Of a stretch of DNA of 25,758 bases, positions 8,014 through 16,146 are shown one piece after another; position 1 is the first letter of the stretch; each line of letters begins with the position of its first letter. A model generated the notes under the pieces. That model was given only the letters and a program-made list of their open reading frames with translations. It was not told where the DNA came from and made no database searches. Location: contig NZ_CALFLA010000023.1 of assembly GCF_937880195.1 (NCBI RefSeq), positions 1-25,758 on the forward strand, written 5' to 3'. Source of the DNA: an uncultured Blautia sp. Its GTDB lineage: Bacteria > Bacillota > Clostridia > Lachnospirales > Lachnospiraceae. The translations under genes were made by a program, and so were the position numbers.

Positions 8014-8715
8014 TTGTACGACATACAATTTAACGGAAAAACCGGAACAAGCGTTGGAGTGATCGTGCAAAGCCGCCCCAACATTCCGACTACGGAAAAG
8101 ATATACGAATCCATAGATATCCCTGGGAGAGATGGAGTGCTGTATAGAGATACCGGAACAGTTAAGGATATTAAAATCGAGGTACCCCTTGCATTCCGGG
8201 AACAGGATCCTGACGTCTGGATGGAAAGATTTAGAGCCGTAAAAGAATGGCTCATGTCCAGTGTAAACAATAAACTGTTCTTTACGGACGATCAGGATTA
8301 TTTTTATCGGGTCAAAAAAGTAGTGTTAAATAATACAGAGCGGACGGTTAAAAGGCAAGGAAAATTGACTGCGGCATTTTGGTGCGAGGGATACATGTAT
8401 TTAAAATCTGGAGCAACGGAGCAACAACTGAATGCGCTGCTGAACAATCCGGGAGAAAGATGCTGGCCTGTCTATAAGATCGCCGGAGAAGGAATGTGTA
8501 CGGTAACGGTTAATGGAAAACAAATTAAGGCCAATGTTGGCCAGAATCTCACGATTGACACCGAGAGAAAACTTGCCTACAGGACGGATGGAACCATGCA
8601 GAATACATCCGTTTCCGGGAATTACGAAGACATGACTTTAAATCCCGGAAAAAACAGCATATCTGTAACAGGCGGTTTCACATTGACAGCGATCCCGAAC
8701 TGGAGGTGTTATTGA
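8014..8715 (+). CDS. Distal tail protein (Dit, sipho-tail family)
   Basis: A protein of about 233 residues between tape measure and tail endopeptidase, the invariant place of Dit, which forms the hexameric ring that joins tube and baseplate. Sequence landmarks are IPTTEKIYESIDIPGRDGVLY near the N-terminus, typical of the family, then LFFTDDQDYFYRVKKV and LTAAFWCEGYMYL. The C-terminal half (from about 150) is a beta domain with VYKIAGEGMCTVTVNGK. There is no ATG at the start. TTG at 8008 overlaps the tape measure stop but sits too close to AAGGGGGT (7999-8006); TTG at 8014 has better spacing and is preferred. Confidence 0.9.
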   Translation: MYDIQFNGKTGTSVGVIVQSRPNIPTTEKIYESIDIPGRDGVLYRDTGTVKDIKIEVPLAFREQDPDVWMERFRAVKEWLMSSVNNKLFFTDDQDYFYRVKKVVLNNTERTVKRQGKLTAAFWCEGYMYLKSGATEQQLNALLNNPGERCWPVYKIAGEGMCTVTVNGKQIKANVGQNLTIDTERKLAYRTDGTMQNTSVSGNYEDMTLNPGKNSISVTGGFTLTAIPNWRCY

Positions 8716-8716
8716 T

Positions 8717-11700
8717 ATGATACAGATTTATGATCCGGGCAATACTAAGTACGATTTTAACGGGGACGTGACGTTAGAACCGTACAGTTGTGAATGCACC
8801 ATGGTCCTGAACGATGCGTGGAGCCTGGAACTGGAAGCGCTGATCGACAAGGAAGGGAAATTCAAGCACATCGTAAAAGAGGCGGTTATATCAGCGCCGA
8901 CACCAGTATCAGACAGGCAGCTCTTCAGAATATGCGAAACGGAAAAAACGGACAGTTCTGTAACGGCTATAGCTCTTCCGATATTCTACGATTCCAAAGA
9001 CGATCACGTTTTACTGGACGTCCGCCCGACCGGGAAGAATGGGCAGCAGGCGCTTGATATCATTTGTGCCGGCTCAAAATACTCGGGAGAATCCAACATT
9101 ACCAAAGCAACCACAGCATACTATATTCGAAAAAATCTGATGGAAGCCATCAACGGCGACCTGGATCAGTCTTTCATTAGCCGTTGGGGTGGAGAAATTC
9201 TGTACGATAACTACAAGGTAATCATTAATGAGCGTGTCGGCGGAGATTATGGAGCAAGGGCGGAGTTCGGATACAATCTGGAAGGAATCAAAGAACATGT
9301 CGACATGAGCAATGTCGTCACCAGGATTATTCCTGTTGCTTACAACGGATATACACTGGATGGAAATACTCCATGGGTAGACAGTCCAAACATTAAAAAG
9401 TACCAAAAGGTTTACACGAGGACAATGGAATTCAGTGATATAAAATTAAAAGAGGATTCCACAGAGGATACAGAGGATGATGAAAATGCCTGCAATACTT
9501 TGGAGGAACTCAGGAGAAGACTTATTGAGGAGTGCCAGAAGCAATACGCTGCAGGAGCTGATCTGCCGGAAATTACTTATGAAGTAGACATGATATCCCT
9601 GGAGGGAACGGAAGAATACAAGGATTATGAAAATCTTGAAAAAGTCGGTCTTGGTGATGATGTAAAATGCAAACACCATATTTTGGAAATCGAAACCACA
9701 GCGAGGGTAACAGAGCTGACTTACGATTGTATTAACAGACGGAATCAAAAGATTAAGCTTGGAAAATTTTCCAAAACAGCATTTGACAGCCAGTTCGACA
9801 CAGAACACAAGATAGAATCCATAATCGCTCCTGACGGCTCCGTAATGGCCGAGAAAGTCCAGGGCATCCTGAATGGCATCTACACGCAATTAAAACTGCA
9901 GTCCACAGTTGCCAAAAAAGTAAACGGCAGGGCATTTACAGTGGAAGATCTGGATCCAGACAGTCCGCTCTATGGCTGCATGACCTGGGGAACGCAGGGG
10001 CTGCAGCTTGCGGTTAGACGGACGGCAGATGGTCGAGACTGGGACTGGACAACAGCGATCACAGCGCAGGGGATTGTTGCAAATGCGATTATTGCCGGTG
10101 TTCTGTCCGACAAGACCGGAACCAACTACTGGAATTTGGATACAGGCGAGTTCCGGCTTACGTCCAAGGCGTTTACAGTGGATGGACAGACGGTAGGGCA
10201 GATTGCACAGAACGCAGCGGGAAAAGCGGAACAGAATGCTATTAATGCCGCAAAGAAAGAACTTGCCGACTATGCCAACACCGTTACAAAGGATCTGGAA
10301 AACATACAGGCGCAGGTGGATGGACAGGTTGAAGATTATTATTATGATTACGAACCATCCATGCAGAACATTCCTGCATCCCAATGGACCACTACAGAGG
10401 AACGGCAGAAGCATATCGGCGATAGATTTTTCTGGAAATCCAAAGGATATGCTTACCGTTTTATGGAAAACGGCGGCGTATGGGGCTGGACGCTTCTGCA
10501 AGACACCGATATTACAAAGGCCATGCAGACCGCACAGAACGCCAAGGATATTGCAGACGGTAAGAGGAGAACGTTCATAACAACGCCTGTTCCTCCTTAC
10601 GATATTGGTGATCTTTGGACGAACGGAAAAGATATCCTTACCTGTATTGTTTCCCGTGCATCCGGCGCAGCATATGTATCCTCAGACTGGGAAAAACAGA
10701 ATCATTATACGGACGATACGGTTGCAAACCAGGCACTGGAAGAAGCCAGGAAAGCCCATAATCTTACCATCAGCCTGGATAATGATTACCAGGGCATTCC
10801 GGCTGACTACAACGGGAATATTGCAGATTTTCCGACTGTAAAAACCCATGTAACCGTATTTTATGGTCATGATGATGTGTCGGCAAGCTGCACCTATTCG
10901 GTTCAGAAATCTTCTTCCGTAGCGGGATCATGGGATAATGCTCGAAGAGAATATACAGTAACTGGATTATCCGATGATACCGGATGGGTAGACATTATCG
11001 CAAATTATATGCAGCTGTTTACGGTAACGAAACGGTTCAATGTGGCGAAAAACAAAGATGGAGCTCCGGGAGCAAACGGTACGTCTGTAACGATTAAATC
11101 CAAATCAGTCACATATCAGGTAGGAACATCCGGTACTGTAAAGCCGATAGGCGCATGGTCGGAAACAATTCCGCAAGTACCAGCAGGACAGTATCTTTGG
11201 ACAAAGACATATGTTGAATACAGTAACGGAGAACACACAGAATCCTATAGTGTATCATACAAAGCAAAGGATGGAGAAAACGGAACTGATGGAGCTGATG
11301 GAAAGCCAGGCCCCGATGGCCATGATGGTACATCTGTAACTATCACATCAAAATCAATCACATATCAGGCCTCTGCCAGTGGCACAACGCCTCCGACAGG
11401 GGAATGGAAGGCATCCATACCCTCTGTGCCAAAAGGACAATTTCTCTGGACGCGGACGGTTGTTAACTACAGTGACGGAACCTCTACAACTTCCTATAGT
11501 GTTGGGTATCAGGGAACAAATGGCGCCGATGGAAGTCCGGGAAGGACATACTTTATGGAGCTTTCTTCATTGGTGGTAAAGCAGAGCAAGGATAACACCA
11601 TATCCCCGAACTATATCACAATGAGCGCTTTTTACCGGGATGGCACGAATACGGCGCGGACACCTTACGCCGGAAGATTTAAGATTGAAGAATCTACAGA

Positions 11701-13018
11701 TGGAAATACCTGGAAAACCGTATATACATCAAGTGAAAATGAATCCTCAGTACGGCACAGCCTGTATTCCGTGCTTTCCACCCAGTCGGGCGGAGCGATC
11801 ACTACGGCAAGCGGACGGTCTATAGGGATTCCAAGGGATGTAATTGCGCTGAGGTGTACCCTGTATGCGGCGGGAGGCACTACGCAGATGCTTGATACAC
11901 AAAGCGCTGCGGTTGTCCTTGACGTGGATGCTCTAACCCATGAAGAGATTTTTAACCTCTTAACAAAAAATGGAGAGATTAAAGGAATCTATCAGGAAGG
12001 AAACCAGCTTTACATATCCTTCACCTATGCGAAGGGCGGGGCATTGACCTTGGGGGGAAGTGGTAACGGAAACGGAACACTAAAGATACTGAATGCTTCT
12101 GGCGCACAGGTTGGTTATATCGACAACACAGGGGTTCATTTCAACCAGGGCGAATTTGCAGGAGCACTTAAAGCGGCTACAGGTAACTTTTCGGGAAACC
12201 TGAATGCCAGTGTAGGCGGGACTATTGGAGGATGGAAGATTAACGTTTCTAACCAGACACTTACTTCACCAGATGGAAATATCGTTTTGGATGCAAAAAA
12301 TGCAAAGATCATCACTTCGGGAAAAAACGTAAATGGTTCAGTAAAAACGGTGATTAGTAATATACAATCAACATTTCCGAGTGTTGATGTTATAGATGGG
12401 ACAGTTAATGTAAAACGGAGCACTGGAGGATATTCTTTCCAGGTGGATTCTTCCTCCTCTTCGCAAATAGGATTTTTCAATCCATTTGGAGACGGAGGAT
12501 CATCCTCCCCAACAGACAGGATAAAAGTAAATGGGAATTTTAGTGCAACCGGAACAAAAAACCGCGAAGTAAAAACCCAGGATTACGACAACAGACTGCA
12601 ATACTGCTATGAGATGGCTTCCCCTATGTTTGGGGATATCGGAGAGGCGGTTACAGACGATTCCGGGAAATGCTACATCTATCTGGATGATATTTTTTTG
12701 GAAACGGTGAATACAGACATAGAGTATCAGGTGTTTTTGCAAAAAGAAGCAGCCGGGGATTTGTGGGTAGACCAGAAATCCAGAGAATATTTTGTTGTAA
12801 ATGGAACTCCCGAACTTAATTTTGCCTGGGAAATCAAGGTGAAGCAAAAAGATTTTGAATTCGAACGCTTAAACGAAAGCGTGGAACTTGATGATGAAAT
12901 AGACCGGATCCCATACCTGAGGCAGGGACAAACGTTGTTTGAAGAATATTCTCAGGAGCAGGAAGAAGGACAGTTATTATTTGAATCATATTGTCAGGAA
13001 CAGGAGGCAGTGCAATGA
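8717..13018 (+). CDS. Tail endopeptidase / tail fibre protein with collagen-like repeats
   Basis: A 1433-residue baseplate protein after Dit. Residues 1 to about 380 resemble the N-terminal domain of prophage tail endopeptidase/minor structural proteins (Tal). About 440-500 has DWTTAITAQGIVANAIIAG and FRLTSKAFTVDG, seen in fibre stems. Two 83-residue repeats begin at 788 and 871 (GTSVTIKSKSVTYQ and GTSVTITSKSITYQ), flanked by collagen-like GxY runs (DGAPGANG, NGTDGADGKPGPDGHDG, NGADGSPG). From about 1150 there is a beta-helical stem, and about 1290-1390 a conserved C-terminal domain (GDIGEAVTDDSGKCYIYLDDIF ends before an aspartate-rich end). The last 30 residues are two 14-residue repeats. 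It probably forms the tail tip and binds the host surface. Stop overlaps the next ATG. Confidence 0.88.
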   Translation: MIQIYDPGNTKYDFNGDVTLEPYSCECTMVLNDAWSLELEALIDKEGKFKHIVKEAVISAPTPVSDRQLFRICETEKTDSSVTAIALPIFYDSKDDHVLLDVRPTGKNGQQALDIICAGSKYSGESNITKATTAYYIRKNLMEAINGDLDQSFISRWGGEILYDNYKVIINERVGGDYGARAEFGYNLEGIKEHVDMSNVVTRIIPVAYNGYTLDGNTPWVDSPNIKKYQKVYTRTMEFSDIKLKEDSTEDTEDDENACNTLEELRRRLIEECQKQYAAGADLPEITYEVDMISLEGTEEYKDYENLEKVGLGDDVKCKHHILEIETTARVTELTYDCINRRNQKIKLGKFSKTAFDSQFDTEHKIESIIAPDGSVMAEKVQGILNGIYTQLKLQSTVAKKVNGRAFTVEDLDPDSPLYGCMTWGTQGLQLAVRRTADGRDWDWTTAITAQGIVANAIIAGVLSDKTGTNYWNLDTGEFRLTSKAFTVDGQTVGQIAQNAAGKAEQNAINAAKKELADYANTVTKDLENIQAQVDGQVEDYYYDYEPSMQNIPASQWTTTEERQKHIGDRFFWKSKGYAYRFMENGGVWGWTLLQDTDITKAMQTAQNAKDIADGKRRTFITTPVPPYDIGDLWTNGKDILTCIVSRASGAAYVSSDWEKQNHYTDDTVANQALEEARKAHNLTISLDNDYQGIPADYNGNIADFPTVKTHVTVFYGHDDVSASCTYSVQKSSSVAGSWDNARREYTVTGLSDDTGWVDIIANYMQLFTVTKRFNVAKNKDGAPGANGTSVTIKSKSVTYQVGTSGTVKPIGAWSETIPQVPAGQYLWTKTYVEYSNGEHTESYSVSYKAKDGENGTDGADGKPGPDGHDGTSVTITSKSITYQASASGTTPPTGEWKASIPSVPKGQFLWTRTVVNYSDGTSTTSYSVGYQGTNGADGSPGRTYFMELSSLVVKQSKDNTISPNYITMSAFYRDGTNTARTPYAGRFKIEESTDGNTWKTVYTSSENESSVRHSLYSVLSTQSGGAITTASGRSIGIPRDVIALRCTLYAAGGTTQMLDTQSAAVVLDVDALTHEEIFNLLTKNGEIKGIYQEGNQLYISFTYAKGGALTLGGSGNGNGTLKILNASGAQVGYIDNTGVHFNQGEFAGALKAATGNFSGNLNASVGGTIGGWKINVSNQTLTSPDGNIVLDAKNAKIITSGKNVNGSVKTVISNIQSTFPSVDVIDGTVNVKRSTGGYSFQVDSSSSSQIGFFNPFGDGGSSSPTDRIKVNGNFSATGTKNREVKTQDYDNRLQYCYEMASPMFGDIGEAVTDDSGKCYIYLDDIFLETVNTDIEYQVFLQKEAAGDLWVDQKSREYFVVNGTPELNFAWEIKVKQKDFEFERLNESVELDDEIDRIPYLRQGQTLFEEYSQEQEEGQLLFESYCQEQEAVQ
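11078..11575 (+). repeat. Tandem 249-bp (83-residue) repeat in tail fibre gene
   Basis: Two in-frame units start at GGT 11078 and GGT 11327. Each encodes GTSVTI-x-SKS-[VI]-TYQ, then P-x-G-x-W-x-x-x-IP-x-VP-x-GQ-[YF]-LW-T-[KR]-T, then YS-[ND]-G and SYSV-[SG]-Y, ending in a collagen-like glycine run. The copies are diverged at the DNA level, so the duplication is old. Confidence 0.85.
12929..13012 (+). repeat. Tandem 42-bp (14-codon) repeat at end of tail fibre gene
   Basis: 12929-12970 encodes QTLFEEYSQEQEEG and 12971-13012 encodes QLLFESYCQEQEAV; the gene stops one codon later. The units match exactly in length and frame, and form an acidic, glutamine-rich C-terminal tail. Confidence 0.85.
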
Positions 13019-13212
13019 AAAAAGTAACCAGCTTTACGCATTTAATTACAGGAGAGGGCAGCAGGATTGCCTTTACATACTCGGAAATGAACGAATCCGG
13101 GGATTTGATCAGCCAGAACAATAAGGGAAACTTTGTGGCTATGGATCAGGAACTGCTTGCTCATATTAATGCGATTAATGATTATATCAACAAAAACAAA
13201 CTGGAGGGATAA
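13015..13212 (+). CDS. Small hypothetical phage protein after tail fibre
   Basis: A 65-residue protein whose ATG overlaps the tail fibre stop (ATGA), with CAGGAGG ten bases upstream, so translation is coupled. It begins MKKVTSFTHLITGEGSRIAF, followed by a short polar stretch with ESGDLISQNN, and ends in a helix ELLAHINAINDYINKNKL. Genes of this kind are common in the same position in clostridial prophages. No enzymatic motif is visible. A role in baseplate or fibre assembly is suggested only by position. An in-frame ATG at 12991 lies inside the fibre gene and lacks a ribosome site. Confidence 0.75.
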   Translation: MKKVTSFTHLITGEGSRIAFTYSEMNESGDLISQNNKGNFVAMDQELLAHINAINDYINKNKLEG

Positions 13213-13216
13213 AATT

Positions 13217-14128
13217 ATGGCAGTAAAAACAGTACAGGCTATCATTAACGGCCAGACACATACACTTACATACAACGAAAGCACAAAAAGGTATGAAGCA
13301 ACCATAACCGCCCCGGCAAAATCAAGTTATCCGTTATCGGGGCATTATTACGGCGTCACAATAAAGGCCACGGATGATGCCAACAATACTACAACAGTAG
13401 ACGCGACACACGAAACCCTGGGCGCAAGCCTTCGGTTAAAGGTAAGGGAGAAAACAGCACCGGTAATTACGATTACTTACCCAACCGCAAGCGCAGTTAT
13501 TACAAATAATAAGCCTGTAATTACCTGGAAGGTAACGGATGATGATTCCGGCGTAAACCCGGCAACTATCGGAATCACCATTGACAGCGGAACGAAAATC
13601 ACAGGGAACTCCATTACAAAGAAAGCGGTTTCTGGAGGATATGAGTGCAGTTATACTCCTGCGACAGCACTCACAGACGGAAGCCATACTATCCGGGTGG
13701 ATGCTTCTGACTTTGATGGAAACGCAGCCGTACAGAAGTCTGTAGTATTTAAGGTGGATACCGTACCGCCGACACTGAACATTACCAGTCCTGCAGATGG
13801 AATGGTTACAAACAACACGTCCATTACATTGATTGGTAAAACAAATGACATCACAAGCAGCCCGGTAATTTTAACTTATCAGCTTAACGGCGGATCAGAA
13901 ACCCGGGTGGATGTAAATACCAACGGAGACTTTTCTGTAGCCTTAACTGCGAAAAACGGGGATAACACGCTTGTTGTAAAAGCAACTGACAGCGCAGGAA
14001 AAGAGACCATTGTCACCAGACACTTTAAGGTTGATACAGGTGCGCCAGTTATTCATAGCGCGACAATTACCCCGAACCCGGTTGATGCAGGAAAAACCTA
14101 TGTGATTTCTGTGGAAGTTACAGACTGA
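13217..14128 (+). CDS. Ig-like domain phage structural/adhesion protein
   Basis: 303 residues, nearly all beta. Residues 1 to about 77 form a first beta domain. Ig-like (bacterial Big-type) repeats begin at about 78 (TAPVITITYPTASAVITNN), 180 (VPPTLNITSPADGMVTNN) and 273 (GAPVIHSATITPNPVDAG). Each repeat ends in a DSAGKE/DFDGNA-type turn before V-x-F-K-V-D-T. The fourth repeat is only about 30 residues long and ends at TGA. Start ATG 13217 follows CTGGAGGGAT; an in-frame start at 13133 lies inside the previous gene. Such Ig-like proteins decorate phage tails and can bind glycans; that role here is inference. The next gene continues with a similar fold. Confidence 0.82.
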   Translation: MAVKTVQAIINGQTHTLTYNESTKRYEATITAPAKSSYPLSGHYYGVTIKATDDANNTTTVDATHETLGASLRLKVREKTAPVITITYPTASAVITNNKPVITWKVTDDDSGVNPATIGITIDSGTKITGNSITKKAVSGGYECSYTPATALTDGSHTIRVDASDFDGNAAVQKSVVFKVDTVPPTLNITSPADGMVTNNTSITLIGKTNDITSSPVILTYQLNGGSETRVDVNTNGDFSVALTAKNGDNTLVVKATDSAGKETIVTRHFKVDTGAPVIHSATITPNPVDAGKTYVISVEVTD

Positions 14129-14136
14129 GGCGGCCT

Positions 14137-14526
14137 ATGGTTGAAAAACTGGAAGGCAAGGTGAATGGACAGGCCATTATTTTCCAGAGAAAAGAAGGGG
14201 ACTGGTGGGAAACCATCATTCCCCCTAATTTAAGCGGAAGTTATATTGTGGAGCTGGTTGCCACGGATGAAGCCGGGAACCAGGGATTTGCTACAAGGTA
14301 CATTCTGACTGTGGATTTGGACGCCCTGTGCGTACATTTAAGCCCCCTGCCATACCAGGCGGAGCTGAAACAGCCGGCATACGCTGCGGAGGTATCAGTA
14401 TCAGATTTTTACAGTGAGGTAAGATGCCCGGAAATTTATTCAGATGTCCTGGTAAGTGATTTTTACGCAGAACTTGTCAGAAAAAAGAAATGTGAGGGAT
14501 CAGGCTATGATGGTTGTTATGGATAA
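14137..14526 (+). CDS. Small Ig-like / repeat phage protein
   Basis: 129 residues, eight bases after the Ig-like gene, with GAGGCGG before ATG 14137. The first about 65 residues are an Ig-like domain: EGKVNGQAIIFQRKEGDWWET, then SGSYIVELVATDEAGNQ with the DEAGN turn and a closing TRYILTVD strand. The C-terminal about 50 residues contain a short periodic motif, Y-x-A-E-[LV] or Y-[SA]-[ED]-[VL], repeated about every nine residues. It overlaps the next gene by 20 bases. Probably a tail-tip accessory protein; the exact role is unknown. Confidence 0.75.
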   Translation: MVEKLEGKVNGQAIIFQRKEGDWWETIIPPNLSGSYIVELVATDEAGNQGFATRYILTVDLDALCVHLSPLPYQAELKQPAYAAEVSVSDFYSEVRCPEIYSDVLVSDFYAELVRKKKCEGSGYDGCYG

Positions 14527-14776
14527 AGGGGAACGGAGACATGTGAAGCTCGTCATACATTCCTGCAGGAATGAGGAATTTGAAATCGTAGATGCGGAAT
14601 ATGAATTAAAAAAATATGGTTCAGATACGACAGAAGATTCCGGTACGGCAAATATCATAGAACACGTGATTGATATTGTAGTGGAGCCTAAAGAAAAAGG
14701 AGAATATAAGCTGACAATCACGTACCGGATTGCGGATGAAATCCTGATAGAACCAATAAGGGTGAAGGTGGTATGA
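14507..14776 (+). CDS. Small beta-rich hypothetical phage protein
   Basis: 89 residues starting at ATG 14507 (MMVVMDKGER), with GAGGGA eight bases upstream, inside the end of the previous gene. An earlier in-frame ATG at 14456 lacks a ribosome site. The protein has alternating strands: VKLVIHSCRNEEFEIVDAEY, then IIEHVIDIVVEPKEKGEYKL and a closing TITYRIADEILIEPIRVKV, again like a single Ig-type domain. I do not recognise a named family. Its place in the chain of Ig-like genes suggests a baseplate or fibre accessory role. Confidence 0.7.
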   Translation: MMVVMDKGERRHVKLVIHSCRNEEFEIVDAEYELKKYGSDTTEDSGTANIIEHVIDIVVEPKEKGEYKLTITYRIADEILIEPIRVKVV

Positions 14777-14777
14777 G

Positions 14778-14951
14778 ATGGCGAACATATATATTGCAGA
14801 TGCAAGACTTACACCAGATACAGTAATAACAGGCAGGAGCTTTATTCTCTCTGTGGAGATCAAAGATAAGGTATTCGCCATCCTGGATTCGAGCGGAAGG
14901 TACTTAATGACACAAGATAATAAAGCGATTGAAAAAAATCCAAGAAAGTGA
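14778..14951 (+). CDS. Small phage protein, 57 residues
   Basis: Starts at ATG 14778, one base after the previous stop, with GGTGG ten bases upstream. It reads MANIYIADARLTPDTVITGR, then a strand SFILSVEIKDKVFAILDSSG and a short polar end with RYLMTQDNKAI. Proteins of this type (about 50-60 residues, ending in a D-x-x-G-x-YLMT pattern) are frequent beside tail fibres in clostridial prophages, as far as I recall. It has the look of one more single beta domain. No function can be given. Coupled to its neighbours by overlapping or adjacent stop and start codons. Confidence 0.7.
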   Translation: MANIYIADARLTPDTVITGRSFILSVEIKDKVFAILDSSGRYLMTQDNKAIEKNPRK

Positions 14952-14961
14952 GGGATATATC

Positions 14962-15501
14962 ATGTCAGATAGTATACCGGGAATTAAAATCAATGAGTTA
15001 CCGGAAGCTGAGCAGTCGCAACTGACAGATGCCAGTGTTGCAGTAGTGGATGACGGCACAACCACGCGAAAAACAAAACTATCAACCTTTGTATTGTGGT
15101 TAAAAAGCAAACTTGGCATTGACACAATGCAGGAGGACATTAATAACCTAAATACAAATACACCTGTCGCTTACACCGGATATGACCCGTCCGGTAAATT
15201 TGAGGCGATTGATGATGCAAATTCCTGGATCCGGGCGTCCAGGATCGGTAAATTTGTACATTTTGATGCAGGCCTTAAAATTAAAACCAATTTTGGAAAA
15301 AACACAGAGTACAGGATCTGCGCCTTGTCCGGTTGCACGGCCCATCAGACACAGTACGGGTATGCGATCTCTCAATTAACAGGAAAAGTGATGCTGGTTA
15401 AAGTGAGTGAGGGACAAAATCTGTTGTATATTGCTTCACAGTCGCAAACAGTAGCCATAGGAGATCGATTGTGGGTACACATCCATTACGCGTGTAAATA
15501 A
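14962..15501 (+). CDS. Putative phage tail-tip / fibre protein
   Basis: 179 residues; ATG 14962 follows GAGGGA, which overlaps the previous stop. The N-terminus IPGIKINELPEAEQSQLTDA and the WLKSKLGIDTMQEDINNL helix are typical of the short N-terminal module that anchors phage fibres, followed by a beta domain (from about 65) with SWIRASRIGKFVHFDAGLKI and an end rich in strands (DRLWVHIHYACK). The upstream in-frame start 14929 lies in the previous gene. A fibre or host-recognition role is inferred from order and the anchor-like N-terminus; the C-terminal domain is not recognised. Confidence 0.7.
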   Translation: MSDSIPGIKINELPEAEQSQLTDASVAVVDDGTTTRKTKLSTFVLWLKSKLGIDTMQEDINNLNTNTPVAYTGYDPSGKFEAIDDANSWIRASRIGKFVHFDAGLKIKTNFGKNTEYRICALSGCTAHQTQYGYAISQLTGKVMLVKVSEGQNLLYIASQSQTVAIGDRLWVHIHYACK

Positions 15502-15539
15502 CAGCTCTATATGGAGATAACGAATGTAAATTTTATAAT

Positions 15540-15553
15540 TTGCGCCGGCGCAA
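15540..15553. repeat. Perfect 14-bp GC-rich palindrome before lysis genes
   Basis: TTGCGCCGGCGCAA reads the same on both strands and lies 20 bases before the start of the lysis accessory gene. It is followed by a further GCCGG copy (15555-15559). It has no loop or T-run, so it is not a normal terminator. Confidence 0.6.
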
Positions 15554-15572
15554 TGCCGGGGAAAGGAAGAAT

Positions 15573-15794
15573 ATGCAGCCTGAAATTGTAGTAGCCATCT
15601 GCTCCTTGATCGGAACGCTTGTGGGAAGTTTGGCCGGAATCATGACGGCCAACAAACTTACAACCTATCGTCTGGAGCAGCTGGAAGAAAAAGTAAAGAA
15701 ACATAACAATTTGGTGGAGCGAATGGCGATTGTAGAACAGTCCACAAAATCTGCTCACCACCGAATTGATGAAATTGTGGAAAGAGAGGAATAA
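15573..15794 (+). CDS. XhlA-like / DUF7365-type lysis accessory membrane protein
   Basis: 73 residues from ATG 15573, with AAAGGAAG before it. Residues about 5-25 form a transmembrane helix (IVVAICSLIGTLVGSLAGIM); residues 30-65 form an amphipathic coiled coil (RLEQLEEKVKKHNNLVERMA and on). This is the reverse of XhlA, where the coiled coil comes first, and fits better the small phage proteins now grouped as DUF7365, found next to holins. It is probably a helper of the holin in the cytoplasmic membrane. An earlier in-frame TTG (15540) lies in the palindrome and is unlikely. Confidence 0.72.
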   Translation: MQPEIVVAICSLIGTLVGSLAGIMTANKLTTYRLEQLEEKVKKHNNLVERMAIVEQSTKSAHHRIDEIVEREE

Positions 15795-15796
15795 CT

Positions 15797-16075
15797 ATGG
15801 ATATCAATTTTTTATTTGAGTATGTAAACCCTTTGATCTTAGGTATCTGTCTTTTGGTGGGATTTTGTCTGAAAACAGCTTTTGACTGGTTCCCAAACAA
15901 GTACATACCGCTTACTGCCCTGTGCATGGGGACGCTGATTGCGATCGTCATTAACCTGCAGGTGGGAATCAATGCAGAGGTAATCCTGGGAGGTATGATT
16001 TCCGGGCTGGCAAGCACAGGGTTATATGAAATGCTGCGGAACCTTCTCGAGAAAGATGGGAAAAAAGAGGAATAA
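15797..16075 (+). CDS. Phage holin (Hol44-like, holin superfamily V type)
   Basis: 92 residues, two bases after the preceding gene; AGAGAGGAATAACT is the ribosome site. Three hydrophobic stretches are visible: about 10-28 (VNPLILGICLLVGFCLKTA), 38-55 (PLTALCMGTLIAIVINL) and 59-77 (NAEVILGGMISGLASTG), ending in a charged tail (LLEKDGKKEE). This pattern matches the Hol44-type holins (phage_holin_5_2) that open the membrane to release endolysin. Its position, before toxin locus and endolysin, supports the call. Confidence 0.88.
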   Translation: MDINFLFEYVNPLILGICLLVGFCLKTAFDWFPNKYIPLTALCMGTLIAIVINLQVGINAEVILGGMISGLASTGLYEMLRNLLEKDGKKEE

Positions 16076-16078
16076 AGA

Positions 16079-16108
16079 TTGAAATAGAACTTTTAGATGT
16101 GATATGAT
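16079..16108 (+). promoter_or_regulatory. Promoter of the holin-like toxin mRNA
   Basis: TTGAAA (16079-16084) and TATGAT (16103-16108) are 18 bases apart, right after the holin stop. Transcription would start near 16115, about 60 bases before the toxin ATG, giving the toxin its own expression independent of the late phage operon. Confidence 0.65.
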
Positions 16109-16146
16109 ATAAAAATGGAATAACCGTGTTACAGGGTGGCTGACCT

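Noticed and set aside
10203..10580. Overlapping plus-strand frames inside the tail fibre gene
   Set aside because: Low-quality composition (Arg/Gln/Pro rich), no ribosome site, and wholly inside a well-supported gene.
15511..15591. 26-codon frame (MEITNVNFIICAG...) overlapping the start of the lysis accessory gene
   Set aside because: No ribosome site before its ATG, and it runs through the GC palindrome and into the next gene in another frame. It could be real but cannot be supported.
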